Of a stretch of DNA of 64,000 nt, positions 27,312 to 35,303 are shown piece after piece; the stretch's first letter is position 1; every line of letters starts with the position of its first letter. The notes below the pieces were generated by a model. The model had not been told where the DNA came from. It was given only the letters and a program-made list of their open reading frames with translations, and did not search any database. The translations under genes were made by a program, and so were the position numbers. Source of the stretch: Pseudomonas fluorescens (GTDB lineage: Bacteria > Pseudomonadota > Gammaproteobacteria > Pseudomonadales > Pseudomonadaceae); the NCBI RefSeq assembly GCF_900636825.1, contig NZ_LR134318.1, forward strand, positions 1,459,501-1,523,500, given 5' to 3'.

Positions 27312-27450
27312 TAAACGGCCTCCGCGTTGATCTGGTCGTATTGAGCGTGAGTCCCAACGAAGCGGATAAAACCAAGTTGCCGTTGGTAGTCGATCGCCAG
27401 AATCACTCGATATTTATTCCCGCCGATATTGAATACCACCCTGGCTCCCC
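27311..27450 (-). pseudogene. higB: HigB toxin remnant, N-terminal half missing
   Basis: The frame reads RVVFNIGGNKYRVILAIDY then GFIRFVGTHAQYDQINAEAV, the C-terminal half of RelE/HigB-type mRNA interferases. A full HigB is about 95-100 aa; here homology begins abruptly around 27450 and runs straight into the tRNA-Gly terminator, with no toxin N-terminus upstream. The frame remains open to an ATG at 27523, but residues 1-26 look unrelated. Loss of the N-terminal helices should remove toxicity. Confidence 0.82.
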
Positions 27451-27467
27451 TGAAATCCCACGCACAA

Positions 27468-27494
27468 AAAAACCGGCTATCAAGGCCGGTTTTT
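27468..27494 (-). terminator. Terminator of the tRNA-Gly gene
   Basis: Stem AAAAACCGGC / GCCGGTTTTT with a seven-base loop about 50 bases past the tRNA 3' end. It lies inside the open frame leading into the higB remnant. Confidence 0.8.
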
Positions 27495-27543
27495 CTGTTC
27501 CTGTATCTCTCGTCGGACAACACAACGCGAGATCAATATTTGG

Positions 27544-27617
27544 TGGAGCGGGTAGAGGGAATCGAACCCTCATCTAAAGCTTGGGAAGCTTTCGTTCTAC
27601 CACTAAACTATACCCGC
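27544..27617 (-). tRNA. tRNA-Gly (anticodon TCC)
   Basis: On the minus strand a 74-base cloverleaf with encoded CCA: acceptor GCGGGTA pairing with TACCCGC, anticodon loop CTTCCCA (TCC), and T-arm GGGTTCGATTCCC. It sits immediately beyond the toxin-antitoxin remnant. Confidence 0.96.
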
Positions 27618-27775
27618 TCAGAGCGGCTGACTTTGTACCAGACTCGGGCACGGATTTGAAGTTTTCTTTTCTCTGCGATGGCTTTGCCACGCCGAAGTCG
27701 GTCAGTCGCGAGCAAGGGCTGGGCCGGCGGAAACAAACAATTAACGCTTGCAGCCCTGCCCGCGACGACGCTGTT

Positions 27776-28660
27776 TCAAATGGCCAATGCATGTTGATCC
27801 TGCACAAACGAGTAGCGCGTTCGGCTGGCTTGCGGCGCAGGTTTCAAAAAGCCCAGCAGGGCGTTCTGGCTATCGCGGCAGGCGGCCTTGTGCTCCATGT
27901 CGAGAAAGTGCCCAGTGGCTTGCAGGGTGGTAAACGTGCTCTGCGCAACGTGGTTGCCGAACAGGCGCGCATCGGCGGCGGCGGTGTATTCGTCCCACTC
28001 GCCGTTTAGAAACAGCACCGGCACGTTGATTTTTTTTGCCGCATTCAAATAGCACTGCCGATCGCTGTGCAGCACGTCGTTGATGTGGAAATGCATCTGC
28101 CCGTATTCATGCTCGGCCAGACTGCTGACGTGACGATAGTTGAAGCGCTTGAACAGCGAAGGCAAGTGTTTGCCGATCGTGTTGTTGACCAGATGGCCGA
28201 CCCGGTCGCCGTCGCGGCTGCCGAGGTAGTCGACCCCGCGCTCGAGATAATCAAGCATGTGCGCATTGATCACCGGTGAGAACGAGCTGATCACGGCTTT
28301 TTCGATGCGCCGTGGCTGGTGGGCGAGGGCGACCAGTGTTGCGGCACCGCCCCACGAGAACGACAGCACGTGCTCGGCGGCGAAGTGGTCGATCAGCTCC
28401 AGCAGAATCTGCCCTTCGACTTCTTTCGTCAGATGTTTCTCATGACGGTTGTGGGCTTTTGACCGGCCCGCGTAGGGCTGGTCGTAGCAGACCACGTTGA
28501 ATTGCGGGTGCAGGTTTTTCACGGTCTGTGCAAACGACGCAGTCGTGGCCATCGAGCCGTTGACCAGAATGATGGTCTTTTCTGCGGCGTCTGCGCGATA
28601 GAACTCCGTGTAAACCCGATACTGACCCTGTATATCCAGCACAGCGATTTCTGGCCTCAT
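27776..28660 (-). CDS. phaG: (R)-3-hydroxydecanoyl-ACP:CoA transacylase / thioesterase PhaG
   Basis: 294 aa alpha/beta hydrolase. The start MRPEIAVLDIQGQYRVYTEF and the end QHALAI match Pseudomonas PhaG almost word for word, and the gene is also related to rhamnolipid RhlA. The nucleophile elbow is FSWGGAATL, the acidic residue lies in NGEWDEYT, and the His in ATGHFLDM. PhaG diverts 3-hydroxyacyl groups from fatty acid synthesis into medium-chain polyhydroxyalkanoate. An AGGAG precedes the start at 28660. The 315-base region upstream (28661-28975) holds its promoter and no gene that I can see. Confidence 0.92.
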   Translation of the reverse strand: MRPEIAVLDIQGQYRVYTEFYRADAAEKTIILVNGSMATTASFAQTVKNLHPQFNVVCYDQPYAGRSKAHNRHEKHLTKEVEGQILLELIDHFAAEHVLSFSWGGAATLVALAHQPRRIEKAVISSFSPVINAHMLDYLERGVDYLGSRDGDRVGHLVNNTIGKHLPSLFKRFNYRHVSSLAEHEYGQMHFHINDVLHSDRQCYLNAAKKINVPVLFLNGEWDEYTAAADARLFGNHVAQSTFTTLQATGHFLDMEHKAACRDSQNALLGFLKPAPQASRTRYSFVQDQHALAI

Positions 28661-28975
28661 GTCATAAGACTCCTGGCAAGCAAGCGGGTATGCGCGCAAT
28701 CGAGATTGCACGAGCTTTGTGACAGGTAGGCATACGCCTGGAATTTGCTGGCCCATGTCGATCCGGTACGGCAGGTCGACGGGTATTGTTATTGGCGGGC
28801 AGATTGCCGGCTGAGGCGCAGCCCTGAGGGCTGACGACCGGCAAAATGTTTCTTAGAGGTATGTGGTGACTCATCGGTCACATTCCGGCCGACGTCCTGA
28901 TTCAAGCAGGGGAGTCAGGATCGCGCAAGGGCCGGCGGCAAATTGTTCGACAACTTCTGCTGAGCGGTCGCGCGC

Positions 28976-29668
28976 TTAGAACCAGTGAATCTCTTCGGTG
29001 CGCAAAGCGCGGTACTCGCCCGGTTTTAGCGCGTTATCGAGCGCCAGTTCACCCATGGATTCGCGGTGCAGGCGCAGCACTTTATTGTTGAAGAACCCGA
29101 ACATCCGCTTGACCTGATGGTAGCGGCCTTCAACGATACTCAGCCGCGCCGAACGCGGACCGAGCAGCTCCAGATGCGCCGGTTGCGTGGTCAAATCCTC
29201 GAAAGCAAAGTAGATGCCTTCGGCAAACTTCGGTGCGTAGTCTGCGCTGATGTCCTGTTCGGTTTCGACGTAGTAAACCTTTGGCAGCTTGGTCTGCGGC
29301 TGAGTCAGACGTCGCGACCACGCGCCGTCATTGGTGATCAGCATCAGTCCGGTGGTGTTGAAATCCAGACGCCCGGCGATATGCAGGTCTTCTTTGTCCG
29401 GTTCATCAAGCAGGTCGAGTACGGTTGGATGCTGTGGATCGCGAGTGGCGCTGACGCAGCCAGGCGGTTTATGAAGCATGAAGTAGCGCGCGGTTTTGCC
29501 GCGCTGCAGAACCTCGTCGTCGACCTCGACACGGCTGAACTCCAATACATCACTGTGCGGATCGCTGACGATTTTTCCGTCAACCCGCACGCGCTTTTCC
29601 ACCAGCAACAGACGAACCTGCTGACGGTTATAGCGGGGCAGGTTGCTGAGAAAACGGTCGACGCGCAT
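28976..29668 (-). CDS. rsuA: 16S rRNA pseudouridine(516) synthase
   Basis: 230 aa. An N-terminal S4 RNA-binding domain (MRVDRFLSNLPRYNRQQVRLLL) is followed by the catalytic domain with IAGRLDFNTTGLMLITND, where the Asp of GRLD is catalytic. RsuA makes pseudouridine 516 in 16S rRNA. Size fits RsuA rather than the longer RluB/RluE relatives, though these share the motif. Confidence 0.9.
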   Translation of the reverse strand: MRVDRFLSNLPRYNRQQVRLLLVEKRVRVDGKIVSDPHSDVLEFSRVEVDDEVLQRGKTARYFMLHKPPGCVSATRDPQHPTVLDLLDEPDKEDLHIAGRLDFNTTGLMLITNDGAWSRRLTQPQTKLPKVYYVETEQDISADYAPKFAEGIYFAFEDLTTQPAHLELLGPRSARLSIVEGRYHQVKRMFGFFNNKVLRLHRESMGELALDNALKPGEYRALRTEEIHWF

Positions 29669-29701
29669 GGTCAGAATTCAACGGATAAAGGGCCGCGCAT
29701 C

Positions 29702-29932
29702 TTACGGGATCGACCGCTGGCCCGCTTGCAGTTGCGCTTCGACTTGCGCGCAACGCGGGCACAGACAGGATAGGTCGCGCAGCTCGGTCGGCAGCGCTTC
29801 GAGCACTGCCGGGTCGATGGTCACGGCGTAACACCAGCATTCGCGGTCGGAGGTGCGCGGGTCGGCCAGGCTGCAGTTGTTGCGGGCGCCGCAGGCCGGG
29901 CAATGGTCGGGTTTGACGTCGGTATCAGGCAT
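29702..29932 (-). CDS. Cysteine-rich CWC family protein
   Basis: 76 aa. Cysteine pairs CPACG (11-15), CSL, CWCY (33-36) and LCPRC (57-61) define the CWC family, probably a small zinc-binding protein. Its ATG overlaps the stop of the diguanylate cyclase gene by eight bases, so it is likely the last-but-one gene of that transcript with rsuA next. Function unknown. Confidence 0.82.
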   Translation of the reverse strand: MPDTDVKPDHCPACGARNNCSLADPRTSDRECWCYAVTIDPAVLEALPTELRDLSCLCPRCAQVEAQLQAGQRSIP

Positions 29933-31412
29933 AGGTCGAGTGGGGCAGTTCCATGCAGGTGCGGTTGCGCCCGGATTGCTTGGCGCGGTACATCGCATGA
30001 TCGGCCCGCGACAGCAGACTGTGCAAGGTGTCATCGCGTTGCACGGTGGTGGCGCCGATGCTCACTGTCAGATGCAGGCTGTGGCCGTCGTAGGCATATT
30101 CGTGTTGTTCGACGTGCTGACGGATTTTCTCGGCAATTTTCTGACCGGTTTCGCCGTCAGTGTCTTTCAACAAAACGATGAATTCTTCACCGCCCCAGCG
30201 ACAAACGATGTCGGCGTGGCGCAGACAACTTTGCAAATCCCGGGCAAAACCGATCAGCACCTGATCGCCGGCCATGTGCCCGTAGGTGTCGTTCAACGTT
30301 TTGAAATGATCAAGATCCAGCAACAGCGCGGTCAGCGGTTTGGTCTCGCGTTGTGCTTCGTGCAGCGCCTGCGCAGCGAGGATGTCGAAGCCGCGTCGAT
30401 TGGGCAGCTCGGTGAGGCTGTCGAGGGTCGCATGCGCCTGAATCTTCGCCTGGAAGCGCTTGATCACCCGATTGAGCAACCCCAGCACAATCAGCGTCAC
30501 CAACAGGCAGATCGCCAGATTGAGATACAGCGACTGGCGGATCTCGCTGAGCGCGCCGTCCTCGCGTTTATCGACAAACAGGTACCATTTCAACTCGGGA
30601 ATAAACCGCACGTTGAGAAAGTGTCCCTGGCCATGAGTGGAGTATTCGTAGCTGCCGCTGTGCGGCTTGGGCAACTGGCTGACGAGGTTTTTCATGCTTT
30701 CCAGTTCGCCGAGACTCTGGCCAATGTGCGCACCTTCCGGACCACCCTCGGCGCCGGTCAAGACGAGGCGGCCGAAAGTGTCAACGAAGTACACGCTGCG
30801 TTGATAGCGCTGTTGATACTTGTCGATCAGCTTGATCACCGCATCCACCGTCAGGCCCACACCCGCCGCGCCGATGAACCGGTTGTGGTAGTCGTAGACC
30901 TTGTAGTTGATGAAAAAAGTCAGGTTGTCCTTGTTGGCCAGATCCGGGTCGACGTTGATCTCGTACGGGTCCTGCATATCGCGCACGCGGAAATACCAGG
31001 CATCGCGCGGTTCGTCGATTTTGACCTGCTTGAGCACGCCTTTGGCGTGGTAATAGGTGAGCGAGGCATTGGAAACGAAGAACGCGGTGTAGGCACCGTA
31101 GTGGGTCATGACCTCGTCGAGGTAACGGGTCATCTGTTCGGGATTCTGTTCGCCGTTGACCACCCAATCGCGCATGAAAGTGTCGCGAGACATCATCGAG
31201 GAAATCAGGATCGGCCGGACCAGGTCTTTCTGAATTTCCGAATAAACGGTGTCGGACGTCAACGGCAGTTCGGTGTTGACGATGTTGTCGCGGATCGATT
31301 CGCGAGAGGCGAAATAGCTTAACAGCGAGGTGGCGAGAAACCCGGCGCCGAGCAGGGCGACCAAAGTCAGTACCAGTGAACGTTGCGAGTACAAGGGAGA
31401 ACGAAGCGGCAT
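29925..31412 (-). CDS. Membrane diguanylate cyclase with periplasmic dCache-type sensor
   Basis: 495 aa. A first transmembrane helix (residues 11-30) is followed by a periplasmic sensor to about 290 (FFVSNASLTYYHAKGVLK, WYFRVRD, GAAGVGLTVDAVI), a second helix around 297-317, then a GGDEF domain. The active site is WGGEEFIVL (GGEEF) with an RxxD inhibitory site (RHAD) five residues before it. It should make cyclic-di-GMP in response to an unknown periplasmic ligand. Confidence 0.92.
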   Translation of the reverse strand: MPLRSPLYSQRSLVLTLVALLGAGFLATSLLSYFASRESIRDNIVNTELPLTSDTVYSEIQKDLVRPILISSMMSRDTFMRDWVVNGEQNPEQMTRYLDEVMTHYGAYTAFFVSNASLTYYHAKGVLKQVKIDEPRDAWYFRVRDMQDPYEINVDPDLANKDNLTFFINYKVYDYHNRFIGAAGVGLTVDAVIKLIDKYQQRYQRSVYFVDTFGRLVLTGAEGGPEGAHIGQSLGELESMKNLVSQLPKPHSGSYEYSTHGQGHFLNVRFIPELKWYLFVDKREDGALSEIRQSLYLNLAICLLVTLIVLGLLNRVIKRFQAKIQAHATLDSLTELPNRRGFDILAAQALHEAQRETKPLTALLLDLDHFKTLNDTYGHMAGDQVLIGFARDLQSCLRHADIVCRWGGEEFIVLLKDTDGETGQKIAEKIRQHVEQHEYAYDGHSLHLTVSIGATTVQRDDTLHSLLSRADHAMYRAKQSGRNRTCMELPHSTYA

Positions 31413-31736
31413 GGCAGTTCCGTTGGCAGTGGCCCGATGGCATGCATTCTAGTGGGATGGTTGGCAAAACACTGCGGGATTTGTGCCTGAAATGGCGGGG
31501 AATATGAACTGGAGGTGTGTCAGAGGATTCGCTGGCCTGACCCGGCCCGCTCTCGGTCATTCCTGCGGTGGAGCGAATCTACGGGTGAATAACCTTTCAT
31601 CGACCACTTGTTTCAACTTGTTGCAAGAGCGCACCAGATTCCGAAAACGCTGTCTGATTCTTCGTCAGTCACTGAATTAATGACTGTCGCCTGCCAGCGT
31701 CGCTGGTGCGGCCAACCCGCGGTCCAGGAGGCCGCC
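31413..31736. other. Gene-free stretch between diguanylate cyclase and lipoprotein genes
   Basis: 324 bases of divergent upstream region. I see no convincing gene, hairpin or repeat; it presumably holds the promoters of the two divergent genes. Confidence 0.5.
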
Positions 31737-32144
31737 ATGTATAGACGAATTCTTCTGCTTGCAGCGTTGATGTTTTCCATCACCGGTTGCGCCCCGTATA
31801 CCTACGCTGACTCGTACTACAGCTCCCAGGTCTACACTTCACCCGCACCGGCCTACTACAACACTGGCGGCACCTATTACAGAGGCGGCAACAGCTATTA
31901 TTCGGCGCCGCGCTACTACCAACCAGCCCCGCGGTACTACCAGCAGCCGCGCTATTACCAGCAGGCGCCACGTCACTATCAACCGGCCCCGCGTTACTAC
32001 GAAAGCCGTCGCTGGCACGGCAACGATCGCGGACGCTGGGACGGCCACCGTCGCGGCGGTTGGGATAACGACCGCCGTGGCCGCGGCAACTATGACCGCC
32101 ACAGCGGTCGCGGAGACCACAACGGACGTGGTAACCGCTGGTAA
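31737..32144 (+). CDS. Tyrosine-rich repeat lipoprotein
   Basis: 135 aa. Lipobox SITGC near residue 17. Residues 22-85 are rich in Tyr and contain repeats of the type PAPRYYQQ / PRYYQQAPRHY. Residues 88-135 switch to Arg/Gly/Asp/His (GRWDGHRRGGWDND, GRGDHNGRGNRW). Low complexity and high positive charge suggest a disordered surface or periplasmic protein. I do not know its function. AGGAGG lies just upstream and a strong terminator follows. Confidence 0.75.
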   Translation: MYRRILLLAALMFSITGCAPYTYADSYYSSQVYTSPAPAYYNTGGTYYRGGNSYYSAPRYYQPAPRYYQQPRYYQQAPRHYQPAPRYYESRRWHGNDRGRWDGHRRGGWDNDRRGRGNYDRHSGRGDHNGRGNRW

Positions 32145-32157
32145 ACAACAGCAAATG

Positions 32158-32191
32158 AAAAAGCGGCGCATGAAGCGCCGCTTTTTTTTTG
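32158..32191 (+). terminator. Intrinsic terminator after the tyrosine-rich lipoprotein
   Basis: Stem AAAAAGCGGCGC / GCGCCGCTTTTT followed by a T run; it probably serves the convergent enoyl-CoA hydratase gene too. Confidence 0.9.
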
Positions 32192-32205
32192 GTCTGGAAA
32201 ACAGA

Positions 32206-33318
32206 TCAGTAAGCCGTCAAATCCGCCAACGGATGCCGTCCTTCCCAAGCCTTCTGAAAGTGCGCCTCGACCACCGCGTCCGGCACGTTGCTGATATCCG
32301 GCCAGTGCCAGTGCGGCTTTTGATCCTTGTCGATCAACCGTGCACGTACGCCTTCACTGAACTCTGGATGCTGGCAGCAATTAAGGCTCAGGGTGTATTC
32401 CATCTGGAATACTTCGGCCAGCGACAGGTGCCGCGCGCGGATGATCTGTTCCCAGACCAGGTGCGCCGTCAGTGGCGAGCCCTCGGTCATGGTTTTTGCC
32501 GCGCGGGCGATCAGCGGATCGTGGCTGTCGCGCTGCAGGCTGATGGCTTTCCACGCACAGGTGACGTCGCTGACATCGAGCCATTCGTCGATCTGCTGAC
32601 GGCGTGGCAGCCACTGCGCTTCGGGCATTTGCGCTACCGCTTCTTGCTGCAGCGCTTTGAGCAGGCTGTTGAGTTGCATCGCAGTCTGTTTCTGCCAGTT
32701 CAGTTGCAGCAGCCCTTCGATCAGTTGCGGCTGCTGTTCATCGAGCAGGAAGCGGTCGGCCAGATCCAGGTCCAGCGCATCTCGCCCGTTCATGTGCGCG
32801 CCGGTCAGCCCGAGAAACAAGCCGAGCTTGCCCGGCAGCCGTGAGAGAAACCAACTGGCGCCCACATCCGGATACAGGCCAATGCTGATTTCCGGCATGG
32901 CCAAGCGGCTGCTCGGCGTGACGATGCGCGTGCTCGCGCCTTGCAACAGGCCCATGCCACCGCCAAGCACATAACCATGACCCCAACAGATGAGCGGCTT
33001 CGGGTAAGTGTGCAAATGGTAATCAAGGCGGTATTCCGCGCTGAAAAACTGCGCAGCCAGCGGCGGCACTTCACCGGGATGGGCCCGACAGGCCTCGGCC
33101 AGGCTGCGTACCTCGCCACCGGCGCAGAAAGCCTTGACGCCGTTACCGCGCAGCAATACGCAGACGATTTGCGGGTCGTTTGCCCAGGCTTTGAGTTTGT
33201 CGCTGAGGGCGTTGATCATCGGTAAAGACAGCGCGTTCAGCGATTTTTCGGCATCCAGGCTGGCGATGCCGATGCGCGCGCCGTCGGTGCCGGTGAGTTC
33301 TTCGAAGTGCAGATTCAT
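32206..33318 (-). CDS. Enoyl-CoA hydratase/isomerase family protein (3-hydroxyisobutyryl-CoA hydrolase-like)
   Basis: 370 aa, the length of 3-hydroxyisobutyryl-CoA hydrolases rather than simple crotonases (about 260 aa). The oxyanion-hole segments are GVKAFCAGGEVRSLAE (near 57) and WGHGYVLGGGMGLLQGA (near 110), followed by MPEISIGLYPDVGASWFL. This last block with its acidic residues is typical for the hydrolase subgroup. It would release 3-hydroxyisobutyrate in valine degradation, but no valine genes lie nearby, so this is family inference. Confidence 0.82.
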   Translation of the reverse strand: MNLHFEELTGTDGARIGIASLDAEKSLNALSLPMINALSDKLKAWANDPQIVCVLLRGNGVKAFCAGGEVRSLAEACRAHPGEVPPLAAQFFSAEYRLDYHLHTYPKPLICWGHGYVLGGGMGLLQGASTRIVTPSSRLAMPEISIGLYPDVGASWFLSRLPGKLGLFLGLTGAHMNGRDALDLDLADRFLLDEQQPQLIEGLLQLNWQKQTAMQLNSLLKALQQEAVAQMPEAQWLPRRQQIDEWLDVSDVTCAWKAISLQRDSHDPLIARAAKTMTEGSPLTAHLVWEQIIRARHLSLAEVFQMEYTLSLNCCQHPEFSEGVRARLIDKDQKPHWHWPDISNVPDAVVEAHFQKAWEGRHPLADLTAY

Positions 33319-33450
33319 CGTGACCTCGATCGGGAATTTGAACGATCAGTATGATCGCTGTGGGGGAAAGTGCCGGATCTGCGTCAGATCAATTGACAAG
33401 CACGGTCGGCTTTCCTAGGGTTCGCCCCATTGTTTTTGCCGGATATGACC

Positions 33451-34143
33451 ATGACTGCTGACGACCGTATCAAACTCGAACCGAGCTGGAAGGAGGCACT
33501 GCGTGCTGAGTTCGACCAGCCTTACATGGCAGAGTTGCGCAACTTTCTGCAGCAGGAGCGGGCGGCCGGCAAGGAGATCTACCCGCCGGGACCCCTGATT
33601 TTCAATGCGCTGAACTCGACGCCACTGGACAAGGTGAAAGTGGTGATCCTCGGTCAGGATCCGTATCACGGCCCGGGTCAGGCCCATGGTCTGTGCTTTT
33701 CGGTGCAACCGGGCGTGCCGGCGCCGCCGTCGCTGGTCAATATCTATAAAGAGCTGAAACGCGACCTGAACATCGACATTCCCAACCACGGTTACCTGCA
33801 GAGCTGGGCCGATCAGGGCGTGCTGATGCTCAACACCACCATGACCGTCGAGCGTGCCAACGCCAACGCGCACAAAGACAAGGGCTGGCAGCACTTCACC
33901 GACCGGATCATTGAAGTGGTCAGCGAAAAGCAGCCGCATCTGGTGTTCATGCTGTGGGGAGCACATGCGCAGAGCAAACAGAAGCTGATCGACGCGACCA
34001 AGCATCTGGTGCTGACGTCGGTGCATCCGTCGCCGTTGTCGGCATATCGCGGGTTTCTCGGTTGCGGGCACTTCGGCCGGGCAAACAAGTTTCTTGAGCA
34101 GAATGGCGAGACGCCGATCGAGTGGCGCTTGCCGCCCATCTGA
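33451..34143 (+). CDS. ung: Uracil-DNA glycosylase
   Basis: 230 aa. The water-activating loop [18 protein letters not shown] holds the catalytic Asp, and the leucine loop [10 protein letters not shown] holds the catalytic His. It removes uracil from DNA as the first base-excision step. In-frame ATGs at 33430, 33445 and 33451 all lack a good ribosome site; 33451 gives the family start [13 protein letters not shown]. Confidence 0.95.
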   Translation: MTADDRIKLEPSWKEALRAEFDQPYMAELRNFLQQERAAGKEIYPPGPLIFNALNSTPLDKVKVVILGQDPYHGPGQAHGLCFSVQPGVPAPPSLVNIYKELKRDLNIDIPNHGYLQSWADQGVLMLNTTMTVERANANAHKDKGWQHFTDRIIEVVSEKQPHLVFMLWGAHAQSKQKLIDATKHLVLTSVHPSPLSAYRGFLGCGHFGRANKFLEQNGETPIEWRLPPI

Positions 34144-34158
34144 TGGGGATCTGAAGTG

Positions 34159-34257
34159 CCCCATCGCTGGCAAGCCAGCTCCCACAGGGTTTTGTGGGTG
34201 CCACAGATTATGTGAACACCCCAAAAACCTGTGGGAGCTGGCTTGCCAGCGATGGGG
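34159..34257. repeat. REPIN-like inverted repeat, class B
   Basis: Near-perfect arms CCCCATCGCTGGCAAGCCAG and inverse between convergent ung and abrB. Confidence 0.88.
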
Positions 34258-34268
34258 ACGACGCGGTC

Positions 34269-35303
34269 TTATTCGGGATGACGATTCCAATACTTGAACA
34301 GCGGCTCCGCCAGAAACAGCACGAACAACAGGCGCATCACTTGCATCGCCGTCACCAGCGGCACCGATAATTGCAGCGTCTCCGCCGTCAGACTCATCTC
34401 GGCGATACCGCCGGGCATCATGCCTAGCGTCAGCGAGCGCAGATCCAGATGGGTCAGCGCACTCAAGCCAAGTGCCGCCAGTGTTGCGATCAACATGGTC
34501 AGCGCCGTGCCGATCAATGTCCGGCCCATGAACGAAGGTGCGCGGCGGAAGAACTGTCGATTGAAATGACAACCCAGGCCGCTACCAATCAACCACTGGC
34601 CGATCTGACTGCCGCCATCGGGCAAACCGAGGTGCAAATCCCACGTGATACTCACAGCTGCGCTAACGAGCAACGGCCCGAACAGCCACGGATTGGGTTG
34701 ACGCAGACGTTGCCAGATCCAGGCGAGCAGGGCGCCCGCCGGAAACAGAATCGCCAGCCAACGCCAATCGACGCTGCCCGCGTGAGAAATTGGTGTGCCG
34801 TCACCCAACAGATACTTGAACGCTGCCGGCACGCACAGAACCACCACCAACACCCGCAAACTCTGCCCGGCCGCTACGTGGCTGAGCAGTGCACCGTTGC
34901 GCGCACCGAGGTTGACCATTTCGCCCGAGCCGCCGGGCATGCTTGAGAAAAACGCAGTGGCGCGATCTTCGCCGGTGCGGCGCATCAGCCACACACCGAC
35001 CACCGCCGACAGGCTGGTCACCAGTGCGCCAAAGAAGATCAACCCGAAATGACCGAGCACCTGCTCCATCACCAGCGGTGTGAAGTGCAGGCCGATACCG
35101 ATGCCGACGATCCACTGGCCGCACTTGCGGCCGCCAGGGATTTCCGCCAATTGCCACGGGGTCAGGCAGCGCACGAGGATGATCGCCAGCAACGAGCCGA
35201 CCATCCACGGTAGCGGCCAGCCGATCTGGCTGGCGATGAAACCGCCAAGCAGACCGACCAGCGGGGTGCCCCACCAGGCTTTCAGGGACGAGCGATCAGA
35301 CAT
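34269..35303 (-). CDS. AbrB family membrane protein (putative transporter)
   Basis: 344 aa with about ten hydrophobic segments in two repeats (GWPLPWMVGSLLAIILVR and the later NPWLFGPLLVSAAVS). Two conserved blocks, FFSSMPGGSGEMVNLG and MMPGGIAEMSLTAE, are duplicates typical of the family. It overlaps tctA by eight bases and is probably its translational partner. Family members have been called ammonia monooxygenase-like or regulators (AidA/AbrB), but the function is unproven; a role in carboxylate transport is inference from position. Confidence 0.8.
   Translation of the reverse strand: MSDRSSLKAWWGTPLVGLLGGFIASQIGWPLPWMVGSLLAIILVRCLTPWQLAEIPGGRKCGQWIVGIGIGLHFTPLVMEQVLGHFGLIFFGALVTSLSAVVGVWLMRRTGEDRATAFFSSMPGGSGEMVNLGARNGALLSHVAAGQSLRVLVVVLCVPAAFKYLLGDGTPISHAGSVDWRWLAILFPAGALLAWIWQRLRQPNPWLFGPLLVSAAVSITWDLHLGLPDGGSQIGQWLIGSGLGCHFNRQFFRRAPSFMGRTLIGTALTMLIATLAALGLSALTHLDLRSLTLGMMPGGIAEMSLTAETLQLSVPLVTAMQVMRLLFVLFLAEPLFKYWNRHPE

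Noticed and set aside
27450..27620. Genomic island inserted at tRNA-Gly
   Set aside because: No integrase, no second tRNA 3' fragment and normal core genes on both sides; only a small toxin remnant suggests a past event.
29853..31322. A 489-codon open frame antisense to the diguanylate cyclase gene
   Set aside because: Same shadow effect; the opposite strand encodes an unmistakable sensor plus GGDEF protein.
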